The notes beneath the pieces are model-generated. The model saw nothing but the letters and a program-made list of their open reading frames with translations, did not search any database and had not been told where the DNA came from. This document shows, piece after piece, positions 1-5,711 of a stretch of DNA of 8,661 bases (position 1 is its first letter; every line of letters begins with the position of its first letter). The position numbers and the translations under genes are program-made. Source of the DNA: Nitrospira defluvii (lineage in GTDB: Bacteria > Nitrospirota > Nitrospiria > Nitrospirales > Nitrospiraceae); contig JACQHN010000166.1 of NCBI GenBank assembly GCA_016199015.1, forward strand, positions 1 to 8,661, read 5' to 3'.

Positions 1-232
1 GGAAGGACTGGCCATGGAGATCAAGAAGCCGACCGTGGCCGCGCCCATGACCTTGGCGACAGCGAGGGAAGCATTCGAGCGGGATTACATTGTCGAGGTG
101 TTGAAGCAGGTGGACGGCAATCGAACCAATGCCGCCAGTTTATTGGGGCTGTCCCGAAAAGCCTTGTGGGACAAGTGCAAGCGGTACGGCATCTCCTCCG
201 CCAGGGGCGAGGCGGAGGAGGAAGCCGACTAA
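1..232 (+). CDS. Sigma-54-dependent (NtrC-type) response regulator, C-terminal Fis HTH end only (5' partial)
   Basis: This is the last part of a gene that starts upstream of the window. The frame is open from base 2 (codons for EGLA precede the ATG at 14), so that ATG is probably internal. The roughly 76 visible residues hold a Fis-type helix-turn-helix: an amphipathic helix around AREAFERDYIVEVLKQ, then the GNRTNAASLLGLSRKALW recognition unit. This arrangement is the standard DNA-binding end of NtrC/AtoC-type enhancer-binding proteins, in which a receiver and an AAA+ sigma-54-activating domain come first. Those domains are not visible, so a full response regulator is inferred. The C-terminus is an acidic tail (EAEEEAD). 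The gene converges on the WD40 gene with one base between the stop codons and no terminator between them. Its targets cannot be read from the sequence; genes with sigma-54 promoters nearby would be candidates. Confidence 0.85.
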   Translation, partial: EGLAMEIKKPTVAAPMTLATAREAFERDYIVEVLKQVDGNRTNAASLLGLSRKALWDKCKRYGISSARGEAEEEAD

Positions 233-233
233 G

Positions 234-1346
234 TTACTCTATCGGCTCCGGGCCACCTTCCCACAGTTTCACGGTGCGATCCCATGAGGCGCTGGCCAGG
301 CGCAAGCCGTCGGGGGAAAGTGTGATGCCGCGCACCGCTCCGGTATGGCTCTTGTCGGTCCGGAAGTTGCGGCCCGTGGCGATGTCCCAGAATCGGATTG
401 TGCTGTCGTCGCCCGCGCTCACGAGCACTTTTCCGTCCGGCGAGACAGCCAACGACCGTACCCATCCGTTATGCCCCCGCAGGATGCGAAGTTCGTTCAT
501 GGTCGGCATTTCAAAGAAGCGGATCGTATTGTCCCGGCTTCCGGTGATCAGTAGTTTCGCGTCCGGTGTGAATACCATCGCGCCGATCCAAAACTCCATT
601 GGCTTCTGGAATCCTCCATCATCTTCGATGAAGAAGCCGCGGGTTTCCGTCGAATCCTCCTCGGATTCTTCCCAATGGCCGTTGTGGAGAATCTTTTCTT
701 CGCCGCTCGGCAGCACTTCCCAGATTCTGATCTTGCCGATGTCCGATCCGCTGGCGAGATGCATTCCGTCGGGCGAGAACGCCACACAGACCGACCAGTG
801 GTGATCGAATTGATCTTTTCCCAGCAGGGTCATGAGGTCGGTTCCCGTCGTGACCTCCCAGATCTTGATGTCCTTGTTGTGACTGCCGCGGGCCAACATA
901 AGGCCGTCAGGGGACAGCGACAGGCTGCAGACATTGTGGTCATAGCGAGTGAACAGGAGTTTCGTCGGTTCCCCGGTCTTAGGATTCCAGAGACGGATGG
1001 TCCGATCTTCACTACCCGAGGCGAGCGTGCGGCCGTCGGGCGTGAACACTAGTGCACGGATGTCTGCGGTATGACCGCGCAGCGAACGCAGGAGCCGCCC
1101 GGTTTCGATATCCCAGATGCGGACATACCGATCGACGCCTCCGCTCACAATCGTTTGCCCGTCGGGGGCATAGGCGACAGCCCAGACTCCATGGGAATGT
1201 CCTCGAAAGGTCTTGAGTTCCCGCAGACCTGCCTTCCAATACTCTAGATGGTCAATAGTCGGCAGCGTCGTCGGGACGGTTCCCCCCGGACTATTCAGAT
1301 GTCCAGCGGAGGGAGTCGTTGGGGGCGCGGTGGGGTGATTGCTCAT
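234..1346 (-). CDS. WD40 repeat protein, seven-bladed beta-propeller
   Basis: The 370-residue protein has no signal peptide or membrane segment, so it is probably a cytoplasmic scaffold for protein-protein contacts. A Pro/Thr-rich N-terminus (residues 1-35) leads into seven WD40 units. Their GH, SPDG and [IV][RK][IL]W signatures lie near residues 44-84, 85-125, 128-168, 170-214, 217-283, 284-325 and 327-363. Seven units are enough to close one propeller. Blades 1, 2, 6 and 7 are regular. Blade 3 has lost its GH dipeptide, and blade 5 carries an acidic insertion of about 25 residues (226-250). Bacterial WD40 proteins with such regular repeats are common in Nitrospira, Planctomycetes and Cyanobacteria. 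The ATG at 1346 has GAGG about 10 bases upstream on its own strand. It is divergent from the metallopeptidase-like gene. The fold is secure; the partner and role are unknown. Confidence 0.9.
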   Translation of the reverse strand: MSNHPTAPPTTPSAGHLNSPGGTVPTTLPTIDHLEYWKAGLRELKTFRGHSHGVWAVAYAPDGQTIVSGGVDRYVRIWDIETGRLLRSLRGHTADIRALVFTPDGRTLASGSEDRTIRLWNPKTGEPTKLLFTRYDHNVCSLSLSPDGLMLARGSHNKDIKIWEVTTGTDLMTLLGKDQFDHHWSVCVAFSPDGMHLASGSDIGKIRIWEVLPSGEEKILHNGHWEESEEDSTETRGFFIEDDGGFQKPMEFWIGAMVFTPDAKLLITGSRDNTIRFFEMPTMNELRILRGHNGWVRSLAVSPDGKVLVSAGDDSTIRFWDIATGRNFRTDKSHTGAVRGITLSPDGLRLASASWDRTVKLWEGGPEPIE

Positions 1347-1372
1347 AAAGTCTGTGCCTCGTCCCTGTCTGA

Positions 1373-1394
1373 GCGGGGGCCACCGGGCCCCTGC
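1373..1394. repeat. GC-rich inverted repeat in the divergent intergenic region
   Basis: A stem of nine pairs, GCGGGGGCC against GGCCCCTGC with one G.T pair, closes a four-base ACCG loop. It lies 26 bases upstream of the WD40 start codon and just upstream of the plus-strand promoter at 1409. Neither strand has a T-tract after it, so it is not a standard terminator. It could be a leader hairpin of the WD40 mRNA or a protein-binding site. Confidence 0.5.
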
Positions 1395-1408
1395 CTACCC
1401 TCAGCGGT

Positions 1409-1438
1409 TTGCAAAAATCGCCGAGGGGTTTGTATAAT
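1409..1438 (+). promoter_or_regulatory. Probable sigma-70 promoter of the metallopeptidase-like/ferredoxin pair
   Basis: A perfect TATAAT (1433-1438) lies 18 bases after TTGCAA (1409-1414), a four-of-six match to the -35 consensus. Transcription would start near 1445, giving a leader of roughly 97 bases before the ATG at 1542. No other sequence in this gap looks as good for the plus strand. Confidence 0.55.
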
Positions 1439-1443
1439 CGGCG
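1419..1443. promoter_or_regulatory. Operator-like dyad bracketing the -10 element
   Basis: CGCCGA (1419-1424) and TCGGCG (1438-1443) form a perfect inverted repeat with a 13-base spacer. The half-site centres are about 19 bases apart, close to two helical turns, and the right half overlaps the last base of the TATAAT box. A dimeric regulator bound here would block RNA polymerase. The regulator is unknown, and a six-base dyad could arise by chance. Confidence 0.35.
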
Positions 1444-1541
1444 GTCGTTTCGATGATCGTAAGAGAAGGACTGGGAGCAAGTCAAGCACAGCGCTCGCGC
1501 GGGTTTCATCCCTTCACTGAACCAGAACATGTGAGGTCTTA

Positions 1542-2573
1542 ATGGCAACCGGAGTAGAAGTATCCAAGCCGTCGATGGAGATCCGTTTTCAGCCGGCCTT
1601 ACTGCAGGAGGTGATCGACTCCTTCATTGAAAAGACGGAACGGGAAGGGGATCCGACCTACTATAAAGAGTTTCACGAACTCGCCGATCCGATCTATGAG
1701 AAGTTTACGCTCGATGATCGCGAGGCAGAGTTCAAGAAGCTGTATCAGTATTTGTTCGGAATCTGGGGCTTCTCCGATATCATCCGCGACGCCTTCAACG
1801 AATTTCCTGAATTGAAGCAGCGTGTCGGCGTGGTGCTGGTCAAAGGTGTGCTGAAGGAAGATCAGGAAGGGGTCGATGTGCTGCGGAAGTGGGGCTCCGT
1901 CGAACACGACCTGGCCAAGCAATTCGAGGAAAAGGGTTTGAAGGGAGTCGGCATCAAGCTGATTCCAAGACGATTCTACGATCCGGCCCTCACGCGCTAC
2001 TGTCGTCACGAGCTCATGCACATCCATGACATGCTCGATCCCACATTCGGGTATGACCCTGATACGAGGGTCGGGCAAAACCCCGGAGAAGAAACCCTGA
2101 TTCTGCATCGTTATCGAATCCTCTGGAATATCAGCGTCGATAGTCGGCTGATCGTTCTCGGCAAGGAGCCGATGCTGTCGAAGGAAGATCGGTTCAAAGA
2201 GTTTCGGTCGTGGTACCGAAAAATTCCCCCGGCTCAGTTGAAGTCGGTGTTTGAAGGTCTGTGGCAGACCAGCTATTTCACGCATTCGGAATTGGTGGAA
2301 ATGGCGACCGACACGCTGCGTATCTTGGATCGCGCGGTGGACGTTGAAGGGGGAGAGGTTCCGGAGACCACCAATAAGGTGATGCTCATGCCGGGATTTC
2401 CTTGTCCATTATGCCGCTTCCCCACCTATTCATGGGTGGAAGATATGGAAACCAAATTGGAAGGATACATCCTGGACTTCATCCGAGAAAATCATCCGGG
2501 CTGGGATGTCGAGTATGGCGCCTGTGATCGTTGTGTGGAAGTGTACAAGTTGCGCGCCGATGGTGTGATGTAG
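1542..2573 (+). CDS. HExxH zinc-metallopeptidase-like protein with C-terminal CxxC/CxxC module, unknown function
   Basis: The 343-residue protein has no signal peptide, so it is probably cytoplasmic. Its centre carries HELMH (residues 156-160), a match to the HExxH zinc-peptidase motif, in the stretch CRHELMHIHDMLDP. About 35 residues on comes HRYRILWNISVDSRL (189-203). From memory, HEL-x-H followed by a WNIAxD-like helix resembles putative bacterial metallopeptidase domains of the DUF2201 type, which would make D200 or H162/D163 possible third ligands. This is a motif resemblance, not a search result. The C-terminus has C288-x2-C291 and C328-x2-C331, likely a zinc ribbon or other metal site. 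The N-terminal 150 residues are helical and charged, with no domain I recognise. The ATG at 1542 has GAGG five bases upstream. The stop is only 10-13 bases before the ferredoxin-like gene, so the two are probably co-transcribed. Catalysis is unproven. Confidence 0.85.
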   Translation: MATGVEVSKPSMEIRFQPALLQEVIDSFIEKTEREGDPTYYKEFHELADPIYEKFTLDDREAEFKKLYQYLFGIWGFSDIIRDAFNEFPELKQRVGVVLVKGVLKEDQEGVDVLRKWGSVEHDLAKQFEEKGLKGVGIKLIPRRFYDPALTRYCRHELMHIHDMLDPTFGYDPDTRVGQNPGEETLILHRYRILWNISVDSRLIVLGKEPMLSKEDRFKEFRSWYRKIPPAQLKSVFEGLWQTSYFTHSELVEMATDTLRILDRAVDVEGGEVPETTNKVMLMPGFPCPLCRFPTYSWVEDMETKLEGYILDFIRENHPGWDVEYGACDRCVEVYKLRADGVM

Positions 2574-2586
2574 TCAGGATCCTGTG

Positions 2587-3192
2587 ATGGCCGGTGATCC
2601 GAAATACGGACGTCGAGACTTTCTGAAAGACTCCGTCGTGTCGGTGGCCAAGGCGGCGCGGGAATTTGCTGCGCACAAAGACGCGCCCCGTGAGCAGCCT
2701 GTGGCTCCGGTACGGACGGACTGGTTGCGTCCTCCCGGTGCGGTCGATGAAGTGATGTTTCTTGAACGATGCACTCGCTGCAGCGACTGTATCAAAGTCT
2801 GTCCTCCTGGGGCCATCGTAAGCGATGTATCGAACGGCAGTCCGGTGATTTTTTCCAATCAAATCGCTTGCGAATTATGCGACGATTTCCCCTGTATCGC
2901 AGCCTGTGCGACGGAGGCGCTCGTGCCGGTTGCGGATTGTTTCGACGTGCGGATGGGTGTGGCGACCGTGTCGCACCGCGTCTGTACGGCAGGCCAAGGT
3001 TGTCATGCCTGCGTGTCGAAGTGTCCGGTCGAGGCACTTTCGATGGATTTTAATGCGTTGCAGTTAGTGGTGGCTCAAGAGCGTTGTGTCGGATGTGGAA
3101 TGTGTGAGCAGATCTGCAAGACCGTGAATGATCGTATCGCGATCAAGGTAGTGCCGGCGCGAAACCTAACTGCCGGGGCTCTGGGGTATTGA
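2587..3192 (+). CDS. Ferredoxin-like protein with four [4Fe-4S] motifs and twin-arginine N-terminus (NapG/MauM-like)
   Basis: This is a predicted electron-transfer protein of about 201 residues. Numbered from the GTG at 2584, four complete cysteine sets are visible: C63/66/69/73 and C168/171/174/178 (classic CxxCxxCxxxC), C96/99/104/108 (CxxCx4CxxxC) and C134/140/143/147 (Cx5CxxCxxxC). These could bind four [4Fe-4S] clusters; C119 is an extra cysteine. The arrangement resembles the NapF/NapG/MauM ferredoxins of periplasmic nitrate reductase and methylamine systems. The N-terminus has GRRDFLK, a twin-arginine (Tat) export motif as in NapG. The following stretch is only weakly hydrophobic and lacks a clear AxA cleavage site, so export is likely but not certain. 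AGGA at 2576-2579 sits seven bases before the ATG at 2587 and four before the GTG at 2584, so I prefer the ATG. It follows the metallopeptidase-like gene by 13 bases, suggesting one operon. Confidence 0.88.
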   Translation: MAGDPKYGRRDFLKDSVVSVAKAAREFAAHKDAPREQPVAPVRTDWLRPPGAVDEVMFLERCTRCSDCIKVCPPGAIVSDVSNGSPVIFSNQIACELCDDFPCIAACATEALVPVADCFDVRMGVATVSHRVCTAGQGCHACVSKCPVEALSMDFNALQLVVAQERCVGCGMCEQICKTVNDRIAIKVVPARNLTAGALGY

Positions 3193-3292
3193 CGCGACCG
3201 TGTGTCAAGCCTGTGTTGAAGCGATGAAAACGTCAAGAAAATTATTGAAACATCGGCACGGGTGGTGACTGTGAAGGGGAGAGAGTTCATGC

Positions 3293-3321
3293 TTGACATC
3301 CATTCCTCCTTTACCTATCAT
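3293..3321 (+). promoter_or_regulatory. Near-consensus sigma-70 promoter of the chaperone/gamma-subunit genes
   Basis: A perfect TTGACA (3293-3298) is followed after exactly 17 bases by TATCAT (3316-3321), one mismatch from TATAAT. It is the best promoter match in the window. Transcription would begin near 3328, leaving a leader of about 77 bases before the TorD-like start at 3405. It implies strong expression independent of the upstream ferredoxin pair. Confidence 0.75.
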
Positions 3322-3346
3322 ACGCCTCCTGTGCCGCAGGACTCAG

Positions 3347-3384
3347 ATGTTGCGTAGTGTGCGAAGAAAATGCGCAACATGTTG
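3347..3384 (+). promoter_or_regulatory. Leader inverted repeat and adjoining palindrome before the TorD-like gene
   Basis: ATGTTGCG (3347-3354) and CGCAACAT (3373-3380) are perfect inverted copies separated by 18 bases. The right arm also forms the ten-base palindrome CAACATGTTG (3375-3384). Both lie downstream of the predicted transcription start and just before the AGGAG at 3390-3394. They may form an mRNA hairpin next to the ribosome site, or a dimer-binding operator. The sequence shows the symmetry but not which role applies. Confidence 0.5.
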
Positions 3385-3404
3385 AGGTGAGGAGCGAAAA
3401 ACGT

Positions 3405-4382
3405 ATGACATCGAAACAAGTCGTGCAGCCCACCTCCCCGTCCTCCACCGCAGTCGCTCCCCCGCAGACTGTCGCCATTAAAGATTCGCCGGCCGTTGAA
3501 CGCGCCCTCAATCGCAGCAAAATATATCTTCTGTTCTCCTGGAGTTTGTTGTATCCAGAGGACGAAGAGTTCTTGGACTACCTGCAGTGCGGCGAATTCG
3601 TCGAGGATGGTCGAGCGGCATTGGAAGGTCTGCGCGTGGCGTTAGATGGGATCGGTGGCGACCGTGCAAACCAAAAAATCGGCCTAATGAAAAAGCAGTT
3701 CGACCAGATCGAGAAGCTGGTCTCTGCCGAGTGTGTCAATTGGCAGATCGGTGACCTCCAGACAGAGCATCGCCGGGTGTTCACTAATGTGATCACGCTT
3801 GATTGTCCCCCGTACGAAACGCTTTTCGGCAACGATCACGTCTTCGCGCAGTCCCATGTCATGGGTGATATCGCAGGATTTTACAAAGCATTTGGGGTCG
3901 AGCTTTCAAAGGATGTTCACGAACGTCTGGATCACCTCAGTGTCGAACTTGAGTTCATGCATTTTCTGACTTATAAGGAATCGTATTCGCGTTGCCATGA
4001 TGGGATGGATAAGACGGACATTGTGGTCGATGCGCAGAAGAAATTTGTCAGGAATCACATTGGCCGATGGGTGCCGTTGTTCTGTCGGATGTTGTCGAAG
4101 AAGTCGGACACCGGGTTGTTCAAATTGATTGCCGACTGTATGTCGGAATGGATGGATTTTGAGGTCGCTTTCCTCGGATTGACCATCTTGCCGTATTCCG
4201 AGGCGGACTATAGACCAGCTACCTTCAATGCTCCGGAAGGTCAAACCTACGAGTGTGGGGCGCAGGACAAAGGGAATGAGCTCAGCATGTTGCTGAGCGA
4301 GGTCGGGGCCGATTCCTTCATGGACCAGAAGGTAAAAGAGAAGGACGGTGAAAAGGGTGAAGGCCCCGTCGGAACTGCGTAG
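3405..4382 (+). CDS. TorD/NarJ-like chaperone for a type II DMSO-reductase-family molybdoenzyme
   Basis: This is a cytoplasmic, all-helical redox-enzyme chaperone. Family members bind the twin-arginine leader and body of an apo-molybdoenzyme, and hold it until the cofactor is inserted and export begins. Visible family marks are EHRRVF (121-126) followed by CPPYETLFG (134-142), DHLSVELEFM (176-185), and the helix F214-x3-H218-x3-W222. The order E..R.F, PPYE, D-H-x3-EL and HxxxW is that of the TorD/DmsD/NarJ superfamily. At 325 residues it is longer than the usual 200-230. The extra length is a Ser/Pro/Thr-rich N-terminus (1-30) and a C-terminal extension of some 55 residues ending in a charged KEKDGEKGEG tail. 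I chose the ATG at 3405, with AGGAG ten bases upstream, over the in-frame GTG at 3357, which lies in the loop of the leader repeat. The haem b gamma gene follows 100 bases later. The client is presumably the catalytic subunit of the same enzyme, outside the window. Confidence 0.9.
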   Translation: MTSKQVVQPTSPSSTAVAPPQTVAIKDSPAVERALNRSKIYLLFSWSLLYPEDEEFLDYLQCGEFVEDGRAALEGLRVALDGIGGDRANQKIGLMKKQFDQIEKLVSAECVNWQIGDLQTEHRRVFTNVITLDCPPYETLFGNDHVFAQSHVMGDIAGFYKAFGVELSKDVHERLDHLSVELEFMHFLTYKESYSRCHDGMDKTDIVVDAQKKFVRNHIGRWVPLFCRMLSKKSDTGLFKLIADCMSEWMDFEVAFLGLTILPYSEADYRPATFNAPEGQTYECGAQDKGNELSMLLSEVGADSFMDQKVKEKDGEKGEGPVGTA

Positions 4383-4482
4383 GGGTTCTCGGTTTGCGGG
4401 CAGTGTGGGATTCGGTTTTCGGTAGACGTTATAAGTGCTCTGTTCTTTTTTCTTATTAATCTTTCAGAGGAGGGCATACGCA

Positions 4483-5436
4483 ATGAGACTGGTGCAGACA
4501 CGCAACAAACGTTTGGTGTTTGGCATTCTGTTCTCTGCGCTGATCGTTGGCATCATGTTGACGATTGGGCAGGTGCCTCTCGCGGTCAGCCAACCGGTGA
4601 CCATTCCCGCGAAGGCGATCAAGGGGGCAATCCCGATGGACGGTGCAAACCCCATCTGGGAAGGAGTGCCGGGTGTTATCATTCCATTAAGCGGCCAGAC
4701 CATCACGACCCCGATGCATCCGAACATTTCGGTGAAGTCGGTATTTGTGAAGGCGGTCACCAACGGGAAGGAATTGGGTTTGCGCCTCGATTGGAACGAT
4801 CAGACCAAGAACGACACAGCGATCGGGCCACAGGACTTTCGTGACCAGGTGGCGGTCATGTTCCCGGTCAACACCGCGGGAGCTCCGCCATTCCAGTGTA
4901 TGGGCCAGTCGGGTGGGACGGTCAATATCTGGCGCTGGAACGCTGAGTGGCAGAAGGATCTTGGTAAGGACAGCGCCGGGATGTGGGACGTGGACGACCA
5001 GTACCCTGGCATTTTCTGGGATTACTATTTCGAAGAGCCGGCTGGTGGAGTCACCTATCCGGATCGGATCGGCCGAAGCCTTGGCCCATTCAATTCTGGC
5101 ATTTGGTCCGGTAACATCATGTCCGACCCAACCTTGCGCGTCAGCTCCGTCGAGGATCTGAATGCCAATGGGTTCAGCACCTTGACCACCCAGGCCCATC
5201 AAGATGTGATCGGCAATGGTGTGTGGGAGCCGTCAGGTTCCCTCAAGGGCGGTGGATACTCAGGTCCGACTTGGCGCGTGGTTGTGAAGCGTTCGCTGGA
5301 GACCGGCGATGCAAACGACACGCAATTCAAGGGTGGAGCCTCCGTGCCCATCGCGTTCGCAGTGTGGGATGGTAACAACATTGAACGAAACGGCATGAAG
5401 GCCCTCTCCACCTGGTTTACGCTGAAGTTGCCGTAA
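4483..5436 (+). CDS. nxrC: Exported haem b gamma subunit of a type II DMSO-reductase-family enzyme (NxrC/EbdC/DdhC-like)
   Basis: In this family the gamma subunit takes or passes electrons between the iron-sulfur beta subunit and a membrane or c-type carrier through one haem b outside the cytoplasm. The 317-residue precursor starts with a basic segment (RNKR, 7-10) and a hydrophobic core (11-35), with a possible cleavage at AVS|Q (residue 36); there is no twin-arginine motif. The mature part is rich in Trp, Gly and Asp with no transmembrane helix and no CxxCH, so haem c is unlikely. Two family regions stand out: PPFQCMG with M140, and FAVWDGNNIERNGMK with K306. In ethylbenzene dehydrogenase EbdC a Met and a Lys in equivalent regions bind haem b. 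The ATG at 4483 has AGGAGG nine bases upstream, better than the in-frame GTG at 4435. It follows the chaperone gene by 100 bases. The symbol nxrC depends on the inferred Nitrospira origin; chlorate, selenate, DMS and ethylbenzene dehydrogenase gamma subunits are alternatives. Confidence 0.85.
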   Translation: MRLVQTRNKRLVFGILFSALIVGIMLTIGQVPLAVSQPVTIPAKAIKGAIPMDGANPIWEGVPGVIIPLSGQTITTPMHPNISVKSVFVKAVTNGKELGLRLDWNDQTKNDTAIGPQDFRDQVAVMFPVNTAGAPPFQCMGQSGGTVNIWRWNAEWQKDLGKDSAGMWDVDDQYPGIFWDYYFEEPAGGVTYPDRIGRSLGPFNSGIWSGNIMSDPTLRVSSVEDLNANGFSTLTTQAHQDVIGNGVWEPSGSLKGGGYSGPTWRVVVKRSLETGDANDTQFKGGASVPIAFAVWDGNNIERNGMKALSTWFTLKLP

Positions 5437-5494
5437 ACCAAGTGGCCTAGAGAGCCTGGTTCTACTCAGGAGTCGAGTAGACAGATCGTTTCTG
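5436..5494 (+). other. Tandem stem-loops in the 3' untranslated region of the gamma-subunit gene
   Basis: Directly after the gamma-subunit stop lies AACCA-agt-GGC paired with GCC-TGGTT (5436-5461, seven-base loop). Next comes the perfect seven-base stem TCTACTC/GAGTAGA (5461-5467 and 5475-5481, loop AGGAGTC). A short CAGA/TCTG stem follows (5482-5494). None has a T-tract. Together with the terminator-like structure downstream they make a continuously structured transcript end, which may protect the mRNA from 3' exonucleases. Confidence 0.45.
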
Positions 5495-5507
5495 AATCGT
5501 AACAGGG

Positions 5508-5560
5508 AGGCCCCGAGCCATTGCCCAGCAGGGCAAAAAGACTCGGGGCCTTCGTGTATT
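5508..5560 (+). terminator. Nested two-stem terminator-like hairpin after the gamma-subunit gene
   Basis: An outer ten-base stem, AGGCCCCGAG (5508-5517) with CTCGGGGCCT (5542-5551), is perfect. It encloses an inner perfect stem TTGCCC (5521-5526) / GGGCAA (5531-5536) with an AGCA loop. The tail TTCGTGTATTT is only moderately T-rich. This is the likely end of the chaperone-gamma transcript. It lies about 70 bases after the stop codon. Confidence 0.7.
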
Positions 5561-5600
5561 TGAGGTAGACAATCATCGAACTAGAAATCCTGGAATTTCT

Positions 5601-5651
5601 TGCAACGCGAGGGGCGAAGGGTTGCATTTGAACGGGAGCGGAGTGTATAAA
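5601..5651 (+). promoter_or_regulatory. Possible promoter and dyad upstream of the radical SAM gene
   Basis: TATAAA (5646-5651) is 18 bases after TTGCAT (5622-5627), a weak -35. TGCAAC (5601-5606) and GTTGCA (5621-5626) form a perfect inverted repeat with a 14-base spacer, and its right half overlaps that -35 element. A bound regulator could therefore act on this promoter. A second TATAAA at 5697-5702 would start transcription almost at the ATG. The choice between them is unsure. Confidence 0.35.
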
Positions 5652-5711
5652 CCCACAAGGTTCGATGTTACTGAAAATACTGATTTTCCTGCTTAATATA
5701 AAGATCGTCCT

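Noticed and set aside
166..804. Plus-strand open frame of 212 codons opposite the WD40 gene
   Set aside because: It lies antisense to seven clear WD40 repeats, has low-complexity Ser/Pro/Arg composition, and overlaps the regulator end; it is a shadow of the real gene.
1599..2285. Minus-strand open frame of 228 codons inside the metallopeptidase-like gene
   Set aside because: The plus-strand frame has HELMH, the CxxC pairs and a good ribosome site; the antisense product has no recognisable domain.
3193..3292. Possible terminator or small gene between the ferredoxin-like and chaperone genes
   Set aside because: No stem with a T-tract was found, and the only short frame (14 codons from 3224) has no support.
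3357..3404. Upstream GTG start for the TorD-like protein
   Set aside because: It lies in the loop of the leader inverted repeat without a ribosome site, while ATG 3405 has AGGAG ten bases upstream.
4389..4418. Direct repeat TCGGTTT at 4389 and 4412 with a nearby TATAAG, as a possible promoter for the gamma gene
   Set aside because: No -35 element at suitable spacing, and a seven-base repeat is easily chance; co-transcription from 3293 is simpler.
4435..4482. Upstream GTG start for the gamma subunit
   Set aside because: It would place an odd extension before a well-formed signal peptide; ATG 4483 has AGGAGG at nine bases.
4687..5202. Minus-strand open frame of 171 codons opposite the gamma subunit
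   Set aside because: The plus-strand protein has a signal peptide and family motifs; the antisense frame shows none.
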